The notes under the pieces: generated by a model
Seen by the model: the letters and a program-made list of their open reading frames with translations, nothing else
Told to the model about the DNA's origin: nothing
Database searches by the model: none
Made by a program: the position numbers and the translations under genes
From: Lachnospiraceae bacterium Marseille-Q4251
Lineage (GTDB): Bacteria; Bacillota; Clostridia; Lachnospirales; Lachnospiraceae
Direction: 5' to 3'
Assembly: GCA_018223435.1 (NCBI GenBank)
Contig: JAGTTO010000001.1
Span: 3,472,001 to 3,536,000, forward strand
Length of the DNA: 64,000 nt
Part shown: positions 58,617-64,000 of the stretch, in pieces
How positions within the stretch are numbered: the first letter of the stretch is position 1
How the letters are laid out: each line of letters begins with the position of its first letter

Positions 58617-58668
58617 TGCGCGTCGCATTCTCGTTACTTCAGTGATGAGTTAGACGCGCAATTTTTTA
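58617..58668 (+). terminator. Rho-independent terminator
   Basis: TGCGCGTC (58617-58624) pairs with GACGCGCA (58653-58660), followed by ATTTTTTAT. Confidence 0.75.
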
Positions 58669-58679
58669 TAAAAATATCG

Positions 58680-58820
58680 TAACTATTCAGAGCCACCTCG
58701 ATTCCTTTGTGCTTCCTCTCGTTGTGGCTTCTCGTCAAATAGATTTCCAGTCAAAAGTGTTCGTTCATGCAAGCATGACTCACACTTTTTGCTGAAAATC
58801 TGCCTGGCTCTGAATAGTTA
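58680..58820 (-). repeat. Structured intergenic repeat C (CTTG-hairpin family)
   Basis: Perfect 16-base terminal repeats TAACTATTCAGAGCCA (58680-58695) and TGGCTCTGAATAGTTA (58805-58820). The reverse complement contains AAAGTGTGAGTCATGCTTGC ATGAACGAACACTTT like repeat B, and GACGAGAAGCCACAACGAGA GGAAG. It lies right against the left end of the third IS element. Confidence 0.72.
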
Positions 58821-58875
58821 CAAAATATCCAGAACAAATGTTTACTTAAAGAAGCACATATGGTATAATATAGAC

Positions 58876-59319
58876 ATGGAAAAAGAGATATTTAATATAA
58901 ATAAAAATCAACTTTCATATGGTAGAGGATATGTATATTCTCTGCAGTATCATCTGGTCTGGTGTACGAAATACAGGAAGAAAGTATTAAAAGACGGGAT
59001 TGACCTGGAATGCAAAAAGATGCTGCAGGATCTGGCAGAGGAGTATCAATTTCAGATCCTGGCAATGGAAGTCATGCCGGATCATATCCATATGCTTGTG
59101 GATTGCCGGCCGCAGTTTTATATTTCAGATATGATCAAGATCATGAAAGGGAATCTTGCACGTCAGATGTTCCTTGTACATCCGGAGCTGAAAAAAGAAC
59201 TGTGGGGAGGACACTTGTGGAACCCGTCTTATTGTGCCGTGACCGTCAGTGACCGGAGCCGTGAGCAGGTATCTGCCTATATCGAAGGCCAGAAGGAAAA
59301 AGAAAAGAGAAAACTCTGA
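58876..59319 (+). CDS. tnpA: TnpA Y1 (HUH) transposase
   Basis: 147 residues starting at ATG 58876. VYSLQYHLVWCTKYRKKVL, HUH motif MPDHIHMLVD, then LWNPSYCAVTVSDRSREQVS and AYIEGQ with the nucleophilic Tyr. All catalytic residues for single-strand cut and paste are present. Could in principle serve related elements in trans, but the copies at 4353 and 42181 have different ends. Confidence 0.92.
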   Translation: MEKEIFNINKNQLSYGRGYVYSLQYHLVWCTKYRKKVLKDGIDLECKKMLQDLAEEYQFQILAMEVMPDHIHMLVDCRPQFYISDMIKIMKGNLARQMFLVHPELKKELWGGHLWNPSYCAVTVSDRSREQVSAYIEGQKEKEKRKL

Positions 59320-59370
59320 GTACAAGGGCCGGTTCAGAAACGTTTGTTTTTGTGGGAAAGGGGGAAGAAG

Positions 59371-60699
59371 ATGCGGACAGTATCCAGTTATGGTGCGGAG
59401 ATACGAAAACCGAATATCCCGCTCCGTCTGACAATGAAAACCTATCGTCAGGCAGTCAGTTACCTGACAGAGATCTATGTGCAGGTATGGGAAGAACTGC
59501 GGGAGATCCCGGAGACAAAAAAGCGTTTTAATGCTGCAGAGCATATGGTACACACGACGAAGAAAAATACTGCCCGGTTTGATTTTGACCTTTGTTTTCC
59601 GAAGATGCCGTCTTATCTCCGCAGGGCGGCGATCCAGCATGCACTTGGAAGTATATCTTCGTATGAGACCCGGCTGGAACAGTGGACGAAAACCGGAAAG
59701 CTGACCGGAAAGCCGAGACTCAGCTGCGAAAACCATGCCATGCCGGTCTTTTACCGGGATGTGATGTACCGGGAAGGCGGAGAAGGAAAGGATGAGGCAT
59801 ATCTGAAGCTGTACGACGGACACGACTGGAAATGGTTCCGGGTATGTTTAAAACATACCGATATGGAATATCTTCGGAGAAACTGGAATGGGAAGAAAGC
59901 GTCAGCCCCGACCCTGGAAAAGAGACAGCGCCGGTATTTTCTGCGTTTTTTCTATACAGAAGAAGTAACACTTACGAAAACAGCAGTAGAAGAACAGATC
60001 ATCTGCAGTGTGGATCTGGGGATCAATACCGATGCGGTCTGTACGATCATGCGTTCAGACGGAACTGTCCTGGGGAGGAAGTTTATCAACTTTCCCAGTG
60101 AAAAAGACCGGATGTACCGTGTGCTGGGACGGATCAGGAGATTCCAGAGGGAGCATAGTTCTGTACAGGCAGGAGGGAGATGGGAGTATGCCAGCCGCCT
60201 GAACGCAGAATTAGCGAGGAAGATCGCCGGGGCAGTCAGCGCTTATGCAGAAGAACACCATTCGGACGTTATCGTATTCGAGTATCTGGAGATGCAGGGA
60301 AAGATAGCGGGAAATAAGAAACAGAAGCTGCATCTGTGGAGAAAGCGGGATATCCAGAAACGCTGTGAGCATCAGGCACACAGGAAAGGGATGCGTGTAT
60401 CCAGGATCTGTGCGTGGAATACCAGCCGGCTGGCATATGACGGGTCCGGGGCAGTCCTGCGTGATGGGAAGAACCATAGCTTGTGTAGTTTTTCGACAGG
60501 AAAAAGATATCACTGTGATCTCTCAGCTTCTTATAATATCGGAGCGAGATATTTTATCCGTGAACTTTTAAAACCCCTTCCGGCAACGGAAAGGTCTTTA
60601 CTGGAGGCAAAAGTTCCTTCCGTAAAGCGTAGAACCTCATGTGTTTATGCAGATCTGAGAGAACTTCATCTACAGATGGAGATCTTAAAGGCAGTATAA
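59371..60699 (+). CDS. tnpB: TnpB endonuclease, divergent and without the usual zinc ribbon
   Basis: 442 residues starting at ATG 59371 behind AAAGGGGGAAG. RuvC motifs: CSVDLGINTDAVCTIMRSDG (Asp), DVIVFEYLEMQGKIAG (Glu) and YHCDLSASYNIGARYF (Asp). Where TnpB normally has two CxxC pairs, this one has single Cys residues (ICAWNTSR, SLCSF, YHCDLS), so it may fold without zinc or with another site. It is about 70 residues longer than copies 1 and 2. A distinct TnpB branch of Lachnospiraceae. Confidence 0.88.
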   Translation: MRTVSSYGAEIRKPNIPLRLTMKTYRQAVSYLTEIYVQVWEELREIPETKKRFNAAEHMVHTTKKNTARFDFDLCFPKMPSYLRRAAIQHALGSISSYETRLEQWTKTGKLTGKPRLSCENHAMPVFYRDVMYREGGEGKDEAYLKLYDGHDWKWFRVCLKHTDMEYLRRNWNGKKASAPTLEKRQRRYFLRFFYTEEVTLTKTAVEEQIICSVDLGINTDAVCTIMRSDGTVLGRKFINFPSEKDRMYRVLGRIRRFQREHSSVQAGGRWEYASRLNAELARKIAGAVSAYAEEHHSDVIVFEYLEMQGKIAGNKKQKLHLWRKRDIQKRCEHQAHRKGMRVSRICAWNTSRLAYDGSGAVLRDGKNHSLCSFSTGKRYHCDLSASYNIGARYFIRELLKPLPATERSLLEAKVPSVKRRTSCVYADLRELHLQMEILKAV

Positions 60700-60864
60700 A
60701 TGCAGGCAGATATACAGTGGACTACCTGCAATGTGGGAACCTGCCGTATCCGGTATGGAAAAAGCGCATAACCGCGCAGACCTAAGTTACAGGCGTATCC
60801 GCCGATATTTAGTCTGACGCCTAAAGCGTCTGGAAGCATGTGACTTTAGTCATGTGAGGGTCAC
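60700..60864 (+). ncRNA. Candidate omega RNA, third IS
   Basis: The non-coding right end contains several stems: GCGCATAACCGCGC, GCGTATCCGC, GACGCCTAAAGCGTC and CATGTGACTTTAGTCATGTG. The guide would start at about 60865 (GAGGTATATAAAAATAG), in the leader of the alcohol dehydrogenase. Inferred from the family. Confidence 0.6.
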
Positions 60865-60901
60865 GAGGTATATAAAAATAGTTAAAAAGGAGGAATGCAT
60901 G

Positions 60902-61930
60902 ATGTTACAGCAGGTAATGACAAAACCAGGAGAAATTATATTTCAGGAAGTGCCGGTTCCGGAAGTAAAGGATGATCAGGTGTTGGTGAAAATCAGGAAC
61001 ATTGGAGTCTGCGGATCGGATATTCATGTGTATCACGGAAAACATCCTTTTACGAAATATCCGGTTACGCAGGGGCATGAAGTATCCGGAGAGATCGTAA
61101 AAACAGGAAAAGCTGTCACGGAGTTTCATGAGGGCCAGAAAGTGACGATTGAACCCCAGGTTTATTGCAGCCATTGCTATCCGTGCCGTCATGGAAAATA
61201 CAACCTCTGCGAAGAGCTGAAGGTGATGGGGTTCCAGACAACGGGAACCGCTTCGGAATATTTTTCTGTGGATGCATCGAAGGTAACGTTACTTCCGGAA
61301 GAGATGTCTTATGAAGAGGGCGCGATGATTGAACCGCTGGCTGTGGCCGTACATGCGGTAAAGCAGATGGGTGATGTGAAAGGAATGAATATTGCCGTGA
61401 TCGGTGCGGGACCGATTGGCAATCTGGTTGCCCAGACCGCAAAGGGGATGGGAGCAGCCAGGGTCATGATTACCGATGTCAGTGACTTCCGCCTGGACAA
61501 AGCGAAAGAATGTGGAATCGATGTCTGTGTAAATACAAAGAAAAAAGATTTCGGCGAAGCCATGATCGAAGCCTTCGGTCCTGATAAAGCTGACGTGATT
61601 TATGATTGCGCCGGAAATAACGTTACTATGGGCCAGGCCATCAAATACGCAAGAAAAGGAAGCGTCATCGTTCTGGTGGCTGTGTTTGCAGATATGGCAA
61701 CAATCGATCTTGCCGTCGCAAACGACCATGAACTGGATATCAAGAGCACGATGATGTACCGCCATGAAGATTATGTGGGCGCCATTACACTTGTAAACGA
61801 AGGAAAGGTCCATTTAAGACCACTGATTTCCAAAGTATTTGCATTCAAAGATTATCTGAAAGCTTACCAGTACATCGATGCGAACCGTGAGACGACGATG
61901 AAAGTGATTATCAATGTACAGGAAAAATAA
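60902..61930 (+). CDS. Zinc-dependent alcohol/threonine/sorbitol dehydrogenase
   Basis: 342 residues. ATG 60902 (or 60899) behind AAGGAGG. Catalytic zinc: GVCGSDIHVYHG and GHEVSGEIV; structural zinc loop CSHCYPCRHGKYNLC (four Cys); Rossmann IAVIGAGPIGNLVAQTAKGM; then ADVIYDCAGNNVTM. It is of the medium-chain family nearest to L-threonine 3-dehydrogenase, sorbitol or galactitol dehydrogenases. The IS ends just upstream, so the native promoter is probably lost or supplied by the IS. Terminator follows. Confidence 0.9.
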   Translation: MLQQVMTKPGEIIFQEVPVPEVKDDQVLVKIRNIGVCGSDIHVYHGKHPFTKYPVTQGHEVSGEIVKTGKAVTEFHEGQKVTIEPQVYCSHCYPCRHGKYNLCEELKVMGFQTTGTASEYFSVDASKVTLLPEEMSYEEGAMIEPLAVAVHAVKQMGDVKGMNIAVIGAGPIGNLVAQTAKGMGAARVMITDVSDFRLDKAKECGIDVCVNTKKKDFGEAMIEAFGPDKADVIYDCAGNNVTMGQAIKYARKGSVIVLVAVFADMATIDLAVANDHELDIKSTMMYRHEDYVGAITLVNEGKVHLRPLISKVFAFKDYLKAYQYIDANRETTMKVIINVQEK

Positions 61931-61951
61931 AGGTGGAAGCCATGAAAAAAA

Positions 61952-61981
61952 GGAGACATCCCGGCGGTGTCTTCTTTTTTG
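61952..61981 (+). terminator. Terminator after the zinc dehydrogenase
   Basis: GGAGACATCC-CGGCGG-TGTCTTC hairpin followed by seven T. Confidence 0.8.
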
Positions 61982-62058
61982 TTATGGAGACGAGGAAAAA
62001 GATTAGCCTGGCATTTTTTGTGCAAGCTGACAGTGACAAATTTTCTCAGCTATCCCAC

Positions 62059-62117
62059 TTGACAAAATACCCATATGGGGTATATAATGCACTCGAAAAA
62101 TACCGGTGAGGGGTATA
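62059..62117 (+). promoter_or_regulatory. csoR-copA promoter with two CsoR-type sites
   Basis: TTGACA (62059-62064) and TATAAT (62083-62088) have an 18-base spacer holding ATACCC-ATATG-GGGTAT (62067-62083). A second, weaker site ATACCG-GTGAG-GGGTAT lies at 62099-62115. TACCC/GGGTA is the known CsoR operator pattern. CsoR bound between -35 and -10 blocks transcription until Cu(I) binds. Confidence 0.85.
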
Positions 62118-62135
62118 CAGAGAGGAGATGAACAG

Positions 62136-62456
62136 ATGGCAGAGGAGAAACATTGCTGTTGTTGTGAGATGACCGGAGGTAAGACGAAGGTCCGCACGGA
62201 TAAAGAGTACAAAGACCTGATGAACCGTCTGAAACGGATCGAGGGACAGGTGCGGGGAATCCAGAGCATGCTGGAAAAGAACGCCTACTGTACGGACATC
62301 CTGACCCAGGTGGCCGCGGTAAACGCCGCACTGAACAGCTTCAACAAGGTGCTTCTGGCAGATCATATCCGTACCTGTGTGGCCGACAACATCCGGGAAG
62401 GAAATGATGAAGTTGTCGATGAACTGGTGACAACGCTGCAGAAACTGATGAAGTAA
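62136..62456 (+). CDS. csoR: CsoR family copper-sensing repressor
   Basis: 106 residues starting at ATG 62136 behind AGAGGAGA. All-helical with the Cu(I) set Cys52 (NAYCTDILTQ), His77 and Cys81 (LADHIRTC), and the DNA-binding NRLKRIEGQVRGIQSMLE. An unusual Cys cluster (HCCCC, residues 6-10) sits at the N-terminus, perhaps an added metal site. It should repress the operon with copA and release on copper. Confidence 0.92.
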   Translation: MAEEKHCCCCEMTGGKTKVRTDKEYKDLMNRLKRIEGQVRGIQSMLEKNAYCTDILTQVAAVNAALNSFNKVLLADHIRTCVADNIREGNDEVVDELVTTLQKLMK

Positions 62457-62469
62457 TCATTAGAAAATG

Positions 62470-62544
62470 CCAACAGGGACAGAAAAAGAGTCAAAAACAC
62501 CGTCCCCATTGGAAAAATCAGCAGGGACAGCACCGTCCCCCTGG
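62470..62544 (+). repeat. Two GGGACAG/GTCCCC inverted repeats
   Basis: CCAACAGGGACAG ... ACACCGTCCCCATTGG (62470-62512) and CAGCAGGGACAGCACCGTCC CCCTGG (62519-62544), in the gap between csoR and copA. The first is like the complement of 56699-56740. They may fold in the mRNA between the two genes. Confidence 0.55.
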
Positions 62545-62559
62545 AAAGGAGAGAAATCT

Positions 62560-64000
62560 ATGGAACAATACAACGTGACCGGCATGAGCTGCGCTGCCTG
62601 CAGTGCCCGGGTGGAAAAAGCTGTTTCTAAAGTGCCCGGCGTGACCTCCTGCTCAGTAAGCCTTTTGACCAACTCCATGGGAGTGGAAGGAACTGCTTCG
62701 TCTTCAGCGATTATTGTCGCAGTGACAGAGGCCGGCTATGGCGCATCCTTAAAAGGCGCCGAGAAAGCACAGGGAGGCAGCGCTTCCGACTATGACGACA
62801 TGCTGAAGGACACAGAGACCCCGAAGATGAAAAAGCGACTCATCGTCTCCGTCTGCCTTCTGATCCCGCTGATGTATTTCTCCATGGGCCATATGATGTG
62901 GGGCTGGCCGCTGCCCGCCTTCTTTGATGGAAACCACATCGCCATGGGTCTCGTACAGCTGCTCTTTACGGTAGCTATCATGGTGGTAAATCAGAAATTC
63001 TTCATCAGCGGTTTCAAGAGCCTGGCACATCGGGCCCCGAACATGGACACGCTTGTGGCGCTGGGCTCCACTGCATCCTTTGTATACAGTGTATACGCGC
63101 TCTTTGCAATGACGGGAGCGCAGGTAAGAGGCGATATGGATGCTGTCATGAGCTACATGCACGAGTTTTACTTTGAATCCGCGGCCATGATTCTGACCCT
63201 GATCACCGTCGGAAAAATGTTGGAGGCCCGCTCGAAGGGAAAGACCACAGACGCACTCAAGAGCCTTATGAAACTGGCTCCGAAGACCGCAGTCTTAAGA
63301 AAAGACGGCGTGGAGAAAGAAGTTCCCATTGAGCAGGTGCGGATCGGCGATCTCTTCGTGGTGCGCCCCGGTGAAAATATACCCGTGGATGGTATTGTAC
63401 GAGAAGGAAACAGCGCGGTCAACGAGGCAGCACTGACCGGTGAGAGCATCCCGGCCGATAAGGCGCCCGGGGACCCCGTCTCCGCAGCGACCCTGAACCA
63501 GTCCGGTTATCTGGTCTGTGAGGCCACCCGGATAGGCGAGGACACGACACTTTCCCAGATCATCAAAATGGTGAGCGATGCAGCGGCAACCAAAGCGCCC
63601 ATTGCCAAGGTGGCAGACCGGGTATCCGGTATCTTCGTGCCTGCGGTTATCACGATCGCCCTCATCACAATTGCGGTCTGGCTGATGGCAGGAAAAGACA
63701 TCGGTTTTGCCCTGGCCAGAGGTATTTCTGTTCTGGTAATCAGCTGCCCCTGCGCTCTGGGCCTTGCGACTCCCGTGGCCATCATGGTAGGAAACGGTAT
63801 GGGTGCCAAGCATGGAACGATGTTTAAGACCGCCGTTTCCCTGGAGGAGACCGGTAAGATCCAGATCGTGGCTCTTGACAAGACAGGAACCATCACCAGC
63901 GGCGAGCCGGAGGTGACAGATATTCTACCGGCCGATGGCTATACGGAAGAGGAGCTTCTGAAAAAAGCCTATGCCCTGGAGAAGAAGAGTGAGCATCCGC
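62560..64000 (+). CDS. copA: Copper-exporting P-type ATPase CopA (runs off window)
   Basis: 480 residues are visible from ATG 62560 (AAAGGAGAG upstream); the end lies outside. N-terminal metal domain YNVTGMSCAACSARVEKA (CxxC). Membrane part with EFYFESAAMILTLITVGKML; actuator VNEAALTGESIPADK; ion channel SCPCALGLATPVAIMV (CPC); phosphorylation ALDKTGTITSGEPEV. It pumps Cu(I) out of the cell. Only one N-terminal CxxC domain. Downstream of csoR in the same operon. Confidence 0.95.
   Translation, partial: MEQYNVTGMSCAACSARVEKAVSKVPGVTSCSVSLLTNSMGVEGTASSSAIIVAVTEAGYGASLKGAEKAQGGSASDYDDMLKDTETPKMKKRLIVSVCLLIPLMYFSMGHMMWGWPLPAFFDGNHIAMGLVQLLFTVAIMVVNQKFFISGFKSLAHRAPNMDTLVALGSTASFVYSVYALFAMTGAQVRGDMDAVMSYMHEFYFESAAMILTLITVGKMLEARSKGKTTDALKSLMKLAPKTAVLRKDGVEKEVPIEQVRIGDLFVVRPGENIPVDGIVREGNSAVNEAALTGESIPADKAPGDPVSAATLNQSGYLVCEATRIGEDTTLSQIIKMVSDAAATKAPIAKVADRVSGIFVPAVITIALITIAVWLMAGKDIGFALARGISVLVISCPCALGLATPVAIMVGNGMGAKHGTMFKTAVSLEETGKIQIVALDKTGTITSGEPEVTDILPADGYTEEELLKKAYALEKKSEHP

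Larger units (their letters stand above)
58822..60864 (+). mobile_element. IS200/IS605-family element, third and distinct
   Basis: About 2043 bases with a complete tnpA, tnpB and a hairpin-rich right end. It sits directly 3' of TTAC (58818-58821), the target form of IS608-like elements; those four bases overlap the last bases of repeat C. The right end closes with AGCATGTGACTTTAGTCATGTGAGGGTCAC. It is unrelated at the sequence level to copies 1 and 2 beyond family features. The right end lies 37 bases before the zinc alcohol dehydrogenase start. Confidence 0.82.

Noticed and set aside
1..64000. CRISPR arrays, tRNA or rRNA genes
   Set aside because: I saw no regularly spaced direct repeats of CRISPR size and no tRNA or rRNA signature segments on either strand; a covariance search would settle tRNAs.

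Overview
The window looks like the chromosome of a gut Lachnospiraceae (Bacillota, Clostridia). The evidence is the low-to-mid GC content, strong AGGAGG ribosome sites, a rubredoxin, a class of secreted proteins with acidic linkers typical of the family, thiM/thiE/thiD/cytX under a TPP riboswitch, and IS200/IS605 elements. This assignment is an inference from gene content; no marker gene is present to fix the genus.

The first 22 kb is an accessory graveyard. It starts with the end of yaaA and a rubredoxin. It then holds a ParA piece fused to an unrelated tail, a nitroreductase, an intact MATE exporter, a frameshifted MATE exporter, a dinJ/yafQ toxin-antitoxin scar split by an IS605-type element, a relaxase piece, and several 5'-truncated genes. 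Set inside this debris is one well-preserved, tightly overlapping eight-gene operon (6526-12374). It encodes three SAM methyltransferases, an MBL-fold hydrolase, an ATC-hydrolase-like enzyme, a membrane protein, an alpha/beta hydrolase and a ketopantoate-reductase-like enzyme, and is followed by a MerR regulator. After it come a second MATE exporter with a structured leader, a flavin reductase, a macro-domain/VWA pair, a YoaP-type acetyltransferase remnant and sfsA.

From 22.8 to 32.4 kb there is a peptide-type ABC transporter operon with unusually elaborated subunits: a permease with a large extracytoplasmic insert, an ATPase with about 240 extra residues between Walker A and the Q-loop, and an ATPase with C-terminal membrane helices. 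A membrane-anchored protein faintly like ApbE and a small HTH protein end it. From 32.4 to 42.1 kb lie an aldehyde dehydrogenase and an iron alcohol dehydrogenase divergent from plsY, with a MarR regulator and two palindromic operators between them. Then come an AraC regulator, a DUF1848 protein, small enzymes, two GNATs and an amidohydrolase.

A second copy of the same IS (42181-43960) carries the identical tnpA lesion. It is followed by the TPP-riboswitch thiamine salvage operon, convergent with ilvB/ilvN (ilvB is itself a TPP enzyme). From 50.5 kb come a Nudix hydrolase, a complete carbohydrate-type ABC transporter, a secreted lipoprotein, a Sfp-type phosphopantetheinyl transferase, and scars of a hybrid histidine kinase and an AAA/DUF1703 protein. 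A third, apparently complete IS200/IS605 element sits next to a zinc alcohol dehydrogenase. The window ends in a csoR-copA copper operon.

Running across the window is a family of structured intergenic repeats built around a CTTG-capped hairpin. The best two copies (55.7 and 58.7 kb) have perfect terminal inverted repeats that differ by a compensatory base-pair change.
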